Assembly: GCF_000621705.1 (NCBI RefSeq)
Contig: NZ_JHXO01000001.1
Span: forward strand, 669,613-733,612
From: Prolixibacter bellariivorans ATCC BAA-1284
Lineage (GTDB): Bacteria > Bacteroidota > Bacteroidia > Bacteroidales > Prolixibacteraceae
DNA length: 64,000 nt
Reading direction: 5' to 3'
Below are positions 8,217 through 16,381 of this stretch, piece after piece (the first letter of the stretch is position 1; each line of letters begins with the position of its first letter). The notes beneath the pieces were generated by a model. The model saw only the letters and a list, made by a program, of their open reading frames with translations, had not been told where the DNA came from and ran no database searches. The position numbers were made by a program, and so were the translations under genes.

Positions 8217-9667
8217 TTTTCGCGTTGGTTTTTCAGGATTCGTGCTTTCAGTTCCAGTGTTCGCAGACGGTCCTTATAGCTGTTGTGAATATTCATTTTG
8301 TTCACGTCGAGCGAGGCATCGGAGTTGTCGTCCCAACGACGGCATAGGTATACGGGCGTAAAGATGCGCCCAATTTTGTAGTCGCGTGAAATGGCGATAC
8401 CCAGCGCATAATCTTCTCCGTAACTGGAGTTCGGTACCCGCAGGTCGCGCAGTACCGGCGTGTAGAAGGCACGCGGAGCACCCAGTCCGTTAATGCGTAA
8501 TGCGTTGTTCGGGCCGTTGTCGTCGGTCCACTCCTTGTGATCGATGATGCCCGGGGGAATTTCCTCCAGGTCGAAGTTGGTCATTTGGTACGAGCCGATT
8601 ACCATGGCGCATTTATCGGCGTGGAATTTATCGACAATGGTTTGCAGCGTATTTTCGTCGCTGTACATGTCATCGCTGTCGAGCTGAACGGCGAAACGGC
8701 CGCACTGTTCGTTGAAAATTCCAACGTTCCAGCAACCACCAATGCCTAATCCTTTCTTCTCGGGAATCACATGAATGAGTTTGTCGCTGCCGGCAAATTC
8801 TTTTAGTATTTCCGTTGTACCATCGCTGGAGTAGTTATCTACTACAATCAGGTTAAACGGAAAGTTCGTTTTCTGCTTTAGCACTGAATCCACCGCATCG
8901 CGAATGGTTTTTACCCGGTTAAATACCGGAATAATAACCGATGCTTCTACCGGAAATCCTTCTTCAAAATCAACGGCTTTGAATTCCGGTTTCAGGTAGG
9001 CGCCAATCTCTTTCAGGTGAGTTGTACAGGCCTTTTCCATTTCAATCTGGGTGGCACGGGCAGCACCGCTCACGTAGTCGAACTGCTTCTCTCCTGATTT
9101 CCGGGTATCCGATTCTACCATGGTGAAAAGAGGTTCCGGCACCCGGATGAATTCTCCCTTCCGGGAAACGAACAAACGGAGCGAGTAGAAACCTGCAGCG
9201 TCGAAGCTCGTGGTTTCCCATTTAGCCCATTCTTTCAAATCGGCGGTGCGGATAAGCTGCACCGGTCCGAAGTTGAAATCGTCGCGTAATGCGCCCGACT
9301 GGTAATCAATCGTTGGATGTGCGGAACGCGTTTCGTTTTTGATTTCGTAGTAATCGGCATATACCAAAGCGGCATCGGTGAAGGTGGCTGCCTGAACCAA
9401 ACGTTCCAGCCCGAACTGTCCCATCTCAAGCTCGGTATCTTTCAGCGAAAGAAGCGTGAATTCAGCTTCGGCTTTACCGGCGATGGCTTTCATGGCCTCG
9501 GTTCCCTGGATGCTTTTGACCGTAATGGCTTCGGTTCCTTCCGGAATGACTGCGCCTTCGGGAGCGAGTACGTAGATGGTATTCACATTCGTGGCAGCTT
9601 TTAGCTCTGCCACTGATTTTTTTGTTGCCTCTTCTCCGCTATACGCGAGAAAAATATCGGTTTTCAT
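8213..9667 (-). CDS. Cytosolic two-domain GT2-type glycosyltransferase
   Basis: A 484-residue protein with no membrane segment. Residues 243-420 are a typical GT2 (GT-A fold) domain: ASVIIPVFN (242-250), VVDNYSSDGT (275-284) and the metal-binding QLDSDD (328-333). Residues 1-215 look like a second, degenerate Rossmann-like domain (MKTDIFLAYSG start, ALVYADYYE near 100-108) without an obvious DxD. It overlaps the HIT-like gene by 4 bp and follows the GHL10 gene by 28 bp. A soluble glycosyltransferase in a catabolic sugar operon is unexpected. It could build a storage or signalling glycan from salvaged sugars, or, if the reaction is reversed, break one down; neither is shown by the sequence. 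Confidence 0.8.
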   Translation of the reverse strand: MKTDIFLAYSGEEATKKSVAELKAATNVNTIYVLAPEGAVIPEGTEAITVKSIQGTEAMKAIAGKAEAEFTLLSLKDTELEMGQFGLERLVQAATFTDAALVYADYYEIKNETRSAHPTIDYQSGALRDDFNFGPVQLIRTADLKEWAKWETTSFDAAGFYSLRLFVSRKGEFIRVPEPLFTMVESDTRKSGEKQFDYVSGAARATQIEMEKACTTHLKEIGAYLKPEFKAVDFEEGFPVEASVIIPVFNRVKTIRDAVDSVLKQKTNFPFNLIVVDNYSSDGTTEILKEFAGSDKLIHVIPEKKGLGIGGCWNVGIFNEQCGRFAVQLDSDDMYSDENTLQTIVDKFHADKCAMVIGSYQMTNFDLEEIPPGIIDHKEWTDDNGPNNALRINGLGAPRAFYTPVLRDLRVPNSSYGEDYALGIAISRDYKIGRIFTPVYLCRRWDDNSDASLDVNKMNIHNSYKDRLRTLELKARILKNQREK

Positions 9668-9695
9668 TTTATGCGATGGTTTTTAGATTTCTGAA

Positions 9696-11252
9696 TTATT
9701 GTTTGAACATCATTCGTTCGCTCGGTTCGCTTTCGTTGTTGAGGCGATCGAGTGTAGTTACTTTGTAGTAATATTTCTTGCGGAAAATGTGCAGAAAGCG
9801 ACGTTTCACAAAGTAGCCGTCTTCTCCGGTCACATCGATCAAATATTCCGGGTCGCTGATATCGATGCTGTCGTTTTTCCCGCAACGGTACACCGCAAAG
9901 AAGCGGGCTTTGTTCATCTCGTCGTCAGTTTGCGGCGCTTTCCAGGTAATTTCCCGGCCGTGTTTCACCTTTTCTTCTTTCAGGTTGGATGGTGCTTCCG
10001 GTGCCTGATCATCAATCCACGGCATGGCAGGAACGATGGCCGGAGTCCGGTAGTAGTCGTCCCTTAAATCTTTCTGGAAACCTTCGAGGTGGCGGGCGAA
10101 GTGTTTGGAGCTGAACCAGGCACTTCCTTCGAGTCCGGGTATCGAACGTATCAGTTTTATCTGGTTGGTTAATTCCGCGGGAGTACGCCAGTTCGGAATT
10201 TTCGAGTGTTTATCGAGCCGGTAGACCGCTTGGCCGATGTACATGCTGCGGCCATAGGTATGACGTGCCCACCAGTGTGCCAGCTCGTCAAAATCGACTG
10301 TCGGATGACCGATACGCCAGTAGAGCTGTGGCAACGTATAATCAATCCATCCCTCGCGCTGCCATTTGATAATATCGGCATATAAACCGTCGTAATTGGT
10401 GGTACCGGCATTGGTGTTCGAACCATCCGGATCGTCTTTTTTATTTCGCCATACACCAAACGGACTGATACCAAATTTCACCCATGGTTTCACCTCTTTG
10501 ATGGCTTTGCTCAATTGCTGAATAATCAGGTCCACGTTGTCGCGCCGCCAATCATCGATTTGATCAGGAGCAAACCCACGATGATATTTTTTGAAGGTAG
10601 TTGAGTCTGGGAGTTCTTGATTCGCAATTCGGTATGGATAGAAGTAGTCATCAAAATGAATGGCATCAACATCGTATCGCTTTACAATGTCGCGAACGAC
10701 AGATGTTACGAAGTCGCGAACATGTGGATTTCCCGGATCGAAGTACATCTTTTTGCCGTAATTCCATGCCCAGTCCAGATGTTGGTTAACGATGTTTGAA
10801 GCTGCCAATGTATCCAGTGTGTCATTCTTCACCCGGTACGGATTGAGCCACGCGTGAAACTCCATCCCACGTTTGTGTGCCTCTTTGATAAAAAAGGCCA
10901 GTGGGTCATAGAGTGGTTTCGGTGCTTCACCTTGTTTGCCCATCAGGTATTTTGACCACGGTTCCAGCTCCGAAGGATAAAAGGCATCGGCCGACGGTCT
11001 GATTTGTACAATGACAGCATTCATCCCGTTCTTTTTATTCATGTTCAGCAAATTGATAATTTCTTCTTTCTGCTTTTCATCCGAAAGGCCTGGCTTCGAC
11101 GGCCAATCGATGTTGGCAACGGTGGCTACCCAAACGCCCCGGAATTCTCTTTTGGGCGGAACGGGACTTTCCGGTTTCCGGTTTTCGGCGAAAGCCGGAA
11201 CAGAAAGAAGAACCGACAGAAACAGAATAAATGCTTGTTGATAAGGTTTCAT
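9696..11252 (-). CDS. GHL10 family glycoside hydrolase (DigH/YngK-like), copy 1
   Basis: A 518-residue exported protein: signal peptide 1-22 ending AFA, then the GHL10 (DUF187, PF02638) TIM-barrel from REFRGVWVATVANIDWPSKPG-type start (about 36) to about 385, with family motifs AVIVQIRPSADAFYPS, EFHAWLNPYRV and IHFDDYFYPY (acidic pair DD near 200), and a C-terminal fibronectin-like domain (about 420-515). E. coli DigH of this family cleaves peptide-free peptidoglycan glycan strands, which fits an amidase and SpoIID protein in the same locus. A same-length paralogue lies at 42675-44231. It sits 8 bp after the stop-to-start junction of the DUF5009 gene. Confidence 0.85.
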   Translation of the reverse strand: MKPYQQAFILFLSVLLSVPAFAENRKPESPVPPKREFRGVWVATVANIDWPSKPGLSDEKQKEEIINLLNMNKKNGMNAVIVQIRPSADAFYPSELEPWSKYLMGKQGEAPKPLYDPLAFFIKEAHKRGMEFHAWLNPYRVKNDTLDTLAASNIVNQHLDWAWNYGKKMYFDPGNPHVRDFVTSVVRDIVKRYDVDAIHFDDYFYPYRIANQELPDSTTFKKYHRGFAPDQIDDWRRDNVDLIIQQLSKAIKEVKPWVKFGISPFGVWRNKKDDPDGSNTNAGTTNYDGLYADIIKWQREGWIDYTLPQLYWRIGHPTVDFDELAHWWARHTYGRSMYIGQAVYRLDKHSKIPNWRTPAELTNQIKLIRSIPGLEGSAWFSSKHFARHLEGFQKDLRDDYYRTPAIVPAMPWIDDQAPEAPSNLKEEKVKHGREITWKAPQTDDEMNKARFFAVYRCGKNDSIDISDPEYLIDVTGEDGYFVKRRFLHIFRKKYYYKVTTLDRLNNESEPSERMMFKQ

Positions 11253-11260
11253 TTGACAGG

Positions 11261-12364
11261 TCAGATTTTGATGAATATTTTTTTGCGATATAGTACGTCG
11301 GCCAGGATCCAGTATAAGAAAATCAACGTTAGTGCGAAGAAAAGGGAACCGTTCAAATTTCCGGCCCAGGAAGCAAACCCATGTTCGTAAATCAAGGTTT
11401 TCAGTGGAGTGCTTTCACCGGAAACGGGTAGTTTAATCATGTATAGCAACCGTCCGATGATTCCCGACAGGACAAAAATAAACAACGGATTCATACCAAA
11501 AACCAGTGCCGGCATCGACCATTTCTTGTATCCGCGAATATCGATGATCCAGATGAAGAAGGCAAGCAGTATCGTAGCCAAACCAGCTGTGTACAGCACA
11601 TACGAGCTACTCCAGATGGGTTTGTTGAGCGGAAAAACAAAGCTCCAGATGACGCCCGCAAATGTCATGGCTGCACCAGCCAAAATCAAATCTTTGACGG
11701 CGCGCGATTTATCAGTTCTTACATCGACTTGCCGGCCTACCAGGTAACCGATCAACACAGTACCGATGGCTGGAATCGTAGACAGCAATCCTTCCGGATC
11801 GAATGGAATGCCGTAACCGTGGTACACATGGTTGGAACCGAAGATGGCTAAATCGACTGTTCGAACCATGTTGCCCTGAAGCGAGAGCGCTCCGTCACCA
11901 CCCAGAATCAGCAATCCCCAGTATCCCAGTAGCAGAACCGGTAGAGCTATCCAAACGCCAATGCGTTTCCAGGCTAGTACAATCAACGACGCGACACCAT
12001 AAGCAAGCGCAATACGTTGCAGCACGCCCATAATGCGAAGATGACTATAATCGATACCGAAAAAAGGAAAGGCATTTAATCCCAGTCCAATCAGGAATAT
12101 CAGGGCGGTGCGTTTCAGCACTTTCTTCGTTGCTTCTCCGGTCAGGTTGTGATTGAACTTTTTGAAAGCAAACCACATGGCCGTTCCTACTGCGAACAGA
12201 AAGAAAGGAAAGACCAGGTCGGTCGGGGTACAACCATTCCATTTGGAGTGTTCCAGCGGTGCATAAATGTGCCTCCAACTTCCCGGATTATTGACGGTAA
12301 TCATCAGAGCCACGGTGAATCCCCGCAAAACATCAAGAGCAACTAATCGTTTGGCTTTTTCCAT
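11261..12364 (-). CDS. DUF5009/NagX-like inner-membrane protein (acyltransferase_3/HGSNAT type)
   Basis: A 367-residue protein with about ten membrane segments. The N-terminus KRLVALDVLRGFTVALMI and the following PTDLVFPFFLFAVG segment are the signature of the COG4299/DUF5009 group, related to human heparan-alpha-glucosaminide N-acetyltransferase and to NagX of GlcNAc-utilisation loci. Possible roles are amino-sugar transport or transmembrane acetylation of glucosamine. In Tannerella a separate transporter gene (murT) lies next to murK and murQ; I cannot confirm that this protein is in the same family. It lies between the NagB/PIG-L and GHL10 genes, with gaps of 68 and 8 bp, so it is part of the minus operon. 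Confidence 0.8.
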   Translation of the reverse strand: MEKAKRLVALDVLRGFTVALMITVNNPGSWRHIYAPLEHSKWNGCTPTDLVFPFFLFAVGTAMWFAFKKFNHNLTGEATKKVLKRTALIFLIGLGLNAFPFFGIDYSHLRIMGVLQRIALAYGVASLIVLAWKRIGVWIALPVLLLGYWGLLILGGDGALSLQGNMVRTVDLAIFGSNHVYHGYGIPFDPEGLLSTIPAIGTVLIGYLVGRQVDVRTDKSRAVKDLILAGAAMTFAGVIWSFVFPLNKPIWSSSYVLYTAGLATILLAFFIWIIDIRGYKKWSMPALVFGMNPLFIFVLSGIIGRLLYMIKLPVSGESTPLKTLIYEHGFASWAGNLNGSLFFALTLIFLYWILADVLYRKKIFIKI

Positions 12365-12432
12365 GGTTGGTTATCGTTTCGTTATGCAAATTAGTGAACT
12401 TACCCCGCACTTACCCGGTCATATTGCTGAAA

Positions 12433-14418
12433 TCACGGATAGTAACGGACAAATGCTTCGATGGCTTCGTATTCGGCCATACCTAACTGATTGTACAATT
12501 CGGCAGTGGCGTGGTTTCTATCTTCTGCACGTTGCCAGAATTCGCGGTCGTCATTTCCCATAAACATGGCACCTTCTTTTTGCGACTGATGGCGGAAAAT
12601 GGCTTCCCGCTTTTTAAGCAGTTCCTGCGGACTAATGGGCACAGCCATCTCAATCTGATCGATGTCCCACTCAGCCCAAGCACCGCGGTAGAGCCAGATC
12701 CAGCTTTCCTGCATCCAGTCTTCATCTTTTAACTGTTCCAGGGCAATTAAAATCGCATCGAGGCAAACACGGTGTGTTCCGTGTGGATCGGAAAGATCGC
12801 CGGCGGCAAAAATCTGGTGGGGTTTGATTTCGTTGAGGAAATCCATTACAATGCGTACATCTTTTTCACTGATTGGTGCTTTTTGCGCTTTTCCGGTTTC
12901 GTAAAACGGAAGATCGAGAAAATGCACGTTCTTACTTCTTATCCCGGAATAGCGACAAGCGGCTTTGGCTTCCATCCGACGGATAAGGCTTTTCAGTTTC
13001 CGAAGTTCGGGTAAATCGATGTCTCCGTCTTCTTTCTCTTTCAAATGAGCAACGAGTTTATCGTACATGGCTTTCTGCTTCTCGTTGCCCTCGTCGATAT
13101 AGTTGGAGAAGGAGTTGTGGAAGGAGATAAAACGGTTCGCATATTCGTCGGACACCGCCACATTTCCCGAAACCTGGTAGGCTACATGCACATCATGCCC
13201 CTGGTCGGCCAGACGAATCAGGGTTCCCCCCATTGAAATAACATCATCGTCGGGGTGTGGACTGAAAACAACCACTCGTTTTTGTGCGGGTTCAGCTCGT
13301 TCAGGACGACGCGAATCATCGGCATTGGGTTTTCCACCCGGCCATCCGGTAATGGTTGATTGCAGGTCGTTAAAAACTTTGATATTCAAGCTGTAGGCTG
13401 AGCCAAAGATGACAATCAAATCGCTTAGTCCATTGTCGTTGTAATCCTTATCGGTCAGTTTCAGAATGGGTTTGTCTGTTTTCTGGCATAGCCAAACAAC
13501 CGCTTTGCGCACTAAGCGCTCATCATCCCAGTCGCAGGAAGCTACCAGCCAGGGTGTTTTTACGCGGATGAGATCGGAAGCTGCAGCTGAATCGATGATG
13601 AACCGTGCATTGGGATGATTCTGTAGAAATGATGCCGGAAGTAACGGAGTTACATTGCCTTCTACGGCTTTTTTGATAATGTTGGCCTTATTCTCGCCCA
13701 GCGCCATCAGGATGACTTTCTTCGCACTCATGATGGTGCCAACTCCCATGGTAATGGCCCGTTGCGGAACATTATGGATGCCGTTGAAAGAGTTCGATGC
13801 ATCGCGGCGTGTCAGTGTGTCTAGTACAATGATGCGTGTATGTGAATTGGAACGGGCTCCCGGTTCGTTAAACCCGATGTGGCCGGTGCGTCCGATGCCC
13901 AATAGCTGCAAGTCGATACCACCCGCACTCTTAATTTTTTCTTCATAATCCAAGCAGAAATCATGGACCTGGTCGAGCGAAATATTTCCTGCCGGGATGT
14001 GAATATTCTCCGGCAGCACGTCGACATGGTCGAACAGATTTTTGTGCATGAAATGGTGGTAGCTGTGGCTCGATGACGGATCCATCGGGAAATATTCGTC
14101 AAGATTAAACGAGACGACATTTTCGAAACTAAGTCCTTCTTCTTTGTGAAGCTTAACCAGCTCTTTGTATACGCCAAGCGGCGTGGAGCCTGTTGCCAGC
14201 CCTAATACACACTTCTTGTTTTGCGATTGTTTTTCCCGGATAAGTGAAGCTATTTCCTGTGCTACAGCTGCCGAAGCATCGGTTGCTTCCTTATATATAT
14301 AGGCAGGGGTATTTTCATATTTGGTTAGAAGTTCCCGTTCTGTTGGGTTTTCCGCGGGGAAAAGGTTTTCGTCTGCAAAAAGACTGTCGGTTGATTGAAG
14401 TTTCTTGCTTAAGTCCAT
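12433..14418 (-). CDS. nagB: Glucosamine-6-phosphate deaminase fused to PIG-L/LmbE deacetylase domain, copy 1
   Basis: A 661-residue cytosolic fusion. Residues 40-290 are a NagB-type isomerase/deaminase: GLATGSTPLGVY (73-84), the SFNLDEYF box (103-110, catalytic Asp) and GIGRTGHIGFNEPG (174-187, catalytic His). Residues 380-660 are a PIG-L/LmbE zinc deacetylase domain with SPHPDDD (386-392) and DPHGTHR (544-550). The first domain turns glucosamine-6-P into fructose-6-P and ammonia. The second belongs to a family that removes N-acetyl groups from GlcNAc derivatives, so the fusion could also deacetylate GlcNAc-6-P or a related sugar; no separate nagA is in the window. It is the first gene of the minus arm and diverges from the kinase gene. 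A paralogue lies at 44341-46329. Confidence 0.9.
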   Translation of the reverse strand: MDLSKKLQSTDSLFADENLFPAENPTERELLTKYENTPAYIYKEATDASAAVAQEIASLIREKQSQNKKCVLGLATGSTPLGVYKELVKLHKEEGLSFENVVSFNLDEYFPMDPSSSHSYHHFMHKNLFDHVDVLPENIHIPAGNISLDQVHDFCLDYEEKIKSAGGIDLQLLGIGRTGHIGFNEPGARSNSHTRIIVLDTLTRRDASNSFNGIHNVPQRAITMGVGTIMSAKKVILMALGENKANIIKKAVEGNVTPLLPASFLQNHPNARFIIDSAAASDLIRVKTPWLVASCDWDDERLVRKAVVWLCQKTDKPILKLTDKDYNDNGLSDLIVIFGSAYSLNIKVFNDLQSTITGWPGGKPNADDSRRPERAEPAQKRVVVFSPHPDDDVISMGGTLIRLADQGHDVHVAYQVSGNVAVSDEYANRFISFHNSFSNYIDEGNEKQKAMYDKLVAHLKEKEDGDIDLPELRKLKSLIRRMEAKAACRYSGIRSKNVHFLDLPFYETGKAQKAPISEKDVRIVMDFLNEIKPHQIFAAGDLSDPHGTHRVCLDAILIALEQLKDEDWMQESWIWLYRGAWAEWDIDQIEMAVPISPQELLKKREAIFRHQSQKEGAMFMGNDDREFWQRAEDRNHATAELYNQLGMAEYEAIEAFVRYYP

Positions 14419-14533
14419 GGTTTCTTTCTTAAATTTAAATAGAGTTTCAAAAATAAAAGGAATTTGTGAAATATTGGTAATACATGTTATGTAATATGTA
14501 TTAATGTGTTATTTTTTATTTTATATTTGAAAC
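14419..14533. promoter_or_regulatory. Divergent promoter region of the salvage locus with inverted repeat operator candidate
   Basis: A perfect 8-bp inverted repeat, TAATACAT at 14478-14485 and ATGTATTA at 14496-14503, separated by 10 bp, sits midway between the two divergent starts. TAnnTTTG-type -7 elements are present on both strands: TATATTTG at 14522-14529 (plus, only 4 bp before the kinase ATG) and TATTTTTG, read on the minus strand, at 14448-14455. The -33 partners are weak. A regulator bound at the palindrome could control both arms. The regulator is not identified. Confidence 0.5.
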
Positions 14534-15367
14534 ATGAAAATGATTGCAGACAGTGGATCTACGAAAACAGCCTGGCGGCTAGTTGATGCGGAAGGAAATA
14601 TTCAATCGGTTCAGACCGAGGGAATAAACCCTTTTTATCAGGAATCTGCCGAGATTGTGTCCACATTAAAGGAAAGTTTGCTCCCATATATAAAAGGACG
14701 GGTAAATGAAGTGTTTTTTTATGGTGCCGGATGTGCAAACGAGGAAAAATGCACTCTTGTAAAGAATGCTTTGCGCGAAGTTTTTCCTGGTTCAACCATC
14801 GAGGTTGCCAGTGATTTGGTCGGAGCCGCCCATGCTGTTTGCGGACATGAATCGGGAATTGCCTGCATTCTGGGAACCGGATCGAACTCGTGTTACTATG
14901 ATGGAGAAGAAGTAAAACTGAATGTATCTCCGCTGGGACTAATACTGGGAGACGAAGGAAGTGGAGGTGTTATTGGACGGAAAGTGATAGCCGATTATTT
15001 GAAGGAAGTCATGCCCGGATATCTCCGCGAAAAGTTCTATGAGACTTATCAGATTTCGTCACCGGAGATTATGGATCGGGTATATCGTAAACCCTATCCG
15101 AATCGTTTTCTTGCACAGTTTACCCGTTTTTTGAGTGAAAATATTACAGAACCTTATTGCAGCCATCTTGTTGAGGAGAGTTTTCGTGAATTTGTGTTAC
15201 GGAATTTGGTGCACTATCCTCACTATAAAACCTTACCGGTGAATTTTGCCGGCTCCGTTGCCTGGTATTTTTCGGAGCAGCTGGAGAAGGTCTTAAAGGA
15301 AGAAGGTCTCAGTCTGGGGCGCATTGTTCGTGACCCGATTGAGGCATTGGTTGATTATCATAGTTAA
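14534..15367 (+). CDS. BadF/BadG-type amino-sugar kinase (MurK/GlcNAc kinase-like)
   Basis: A 277-residue ASKHA-fold kinase. The phosphate-1 loop (IADSGSTKTAW, 4-14), the second phosphate loop (CILGTGSNSC, about 115-124) and the LGDEGSGG segment (about 139-146) match the BadF/BadG/BcrA/BcrD family that includes GlcNAc kinases and the MurNAc kinase MurK. It lies 44 bp before murQ on the same strand, the same kinase-etherase pairing as the murK-murQ genes of Tannerella forsythia, so 6-phosphorylation of MurNAc (and perhaps GlcNAc) is the likely role. The first gene of the plus arm; its -7 element ends only 4 bp before the ATG, so the mRNA may have little or no leader. Confidence 0.85.
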   Translation: MKMIADSGSTKTAWRLVDAEGNIQSVQTEGINPFYQESAEIVSTLKESLLPYIKGRVNEVFFYGAGCANEEKCTLVKNALREVFPGSTIEVASDLVGAAHAVCGHESGIACILGTGSNSCYYDGEEVKLNVSPLGLILGDEGSGGVIGRKVIADYLKEVMPGYLREKFYETYQISSPEIMDRVYRKPYPNRFLAQFTRFLSENITEPYCSHLVEESFREFVLRNLVHYPHYKTLPVNFAGSVAWYFSEQLEKVLKEEGLSLGRIVRDPIEALVDYHS

Positions 15368-15411
15368 AAAATGCTTTACCTGGCTTAATTCCGGGATTGA
15401 AAAAAACGAAA

Positions 15412-16215
15412 ATGAGTATAACGGAATCAGAATCGCTTTATAACGATCTTGAAAAGAAGAGTGTGCGTGAGTTGTTGGAGGCAATTCATGAGGAGGACCG
15501 TAAGGTTCTCCCGGCTGTACAGAAAACCATCCCACAAATCGAAGCGTTAGTAACAGCGGTTGCTCCACGCATGAAGAAAGGTGGTCGCCTGTTTTATGTT
15601 GGTGCCGGAACCAGTGGAAGGCTGGGTATTCTCGATGCGTCGGAAATTCCTCCCACTTACGGGGTTGGTTATGATTTAGTTATCGGTTTGATTGCAGGAG
15701 GAGATACAGCCATTCGCAAAGCTGTGGAATCAGCTGAAGATAATGAGGCTATGGGATGGGAAGATTTGCAAAAATATCACCTCACCGAAATGGATACCAT
15801 TGTAGGTATCGCTGCCTCCGGAAGAACACCTTATGTAGTAGGTGCTTTGAAAAAAGCACGCGAAAACAATATACTTGCTGCTTGCGTAACTAGTAATCCC
15901 AATAGCGAGATGGCTAAGCACGCCGATATAGCGATTGAAGCAGTTGTTGGCCCTGAGTTCGTAACCGGAAGCACCCGCATGAAATCCGGTACAGCACAAA
16001 AATTAGTTCTTAACATGATCACCACTACTCTGATGATCCAGTTAGGAAAAGTAAAAGGGAATAAAATGGTCAATATGCAATTGACCAATCAAAAATTGGT
16101 AGAGCGCGGAACCCGAATGATTATGGAAGAGTTGGGCCTGGAAGAAGATAAGGCCAGAAACCTTTTGCTAATACATGGTTCTGTGAAGAAAGCGCTCGAC
16201 GAATACCGTAAATAG
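15412..16215 (+). CDS. murQ: N-acetylmuramic acid 6-phosphate etherase
   Basis: A 267-residue SIS-fold protein that removes the D-lactyl ether from MurNAc-6-P to give GlcNAc-6-P and D-lactate. Family motifs are clear: LFYVGAGTSGRLGILDASE (near 40-58), IAGGD, IAASGRTPYVVGAL and VGPEFVTGSTRMKSGTAQK, the last containing the conserved catalytic region. An in-frame TTG five codons upstream (15397) extends the frame, but ATG at 15412 gives the usual MurQ N-terminus. It lies 44 bp after the kinase gene and about 165 bp before susC. MurQ is diagnostic for MurNAc catabolism and gives the whole locus its reading. Confidence 0.95.
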   Translation: MSITESESLYNDLEKKSVRELLEAIHEEDRKVLPAVQKTIPQIEALVTAVAPRMKKGGRLFYVGAGTSGRLGILDASEIPPTYGVGYDLVIGLIAGGDTAIRKAVESAEDNEAMGWEDLQKYHLTEMDTIVGIAASGRTPYVVGALKKARENNILAACVTSNPNSEMAKHADIAIEAVVGPEFVTGSTRMKSGTAQKLVLNMITTTLMIQLGKVKGNKMVNMQLTNQKLVERGTRMIMEELGLEEDKARNLLLIHGSVKKALDEYRK

Positions 16216-16287
16216 CTAGGTTATATTTTGACTTATTGTTTGAAAGTTTTTTGAGTTCTCATTTTTAATCAGTTCGAAGGGTGTAAT

Positions 16288-16333
16288 CCTCCGGAAAGGG
16301 TGAGTTATGTGCCTTTTCGTGAAAGGACGGAGG
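16288..16333 (+). promoter_or_regulatory. Stem-loop in the susC leader
   Basis: CCTCCG (16288-16293) pairs with CGGAGG (16328-16333), and inside it GAAAGG (16294-16299) can pair with the CCTTTTC at about 16312-16318. The structure ends 48 bp before the susC start. It may be an mRNA leader structure separating murQ from susC expression, or a weak terminator/attenuator; there is no U tract directly after it. Confidence 0.4.
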
Positions 16334-16381
16334 GAGAAATATACCCCTAGGCTAAATTTTAAAATCTAAACTACTAGTACC

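Noticed and set aside
15397..15411. TTG start for murQ
   Set aside because: The ATG at 15412 gives the normal MurQ N-terminus, and the extra five residues (lysine-rich) have no support.
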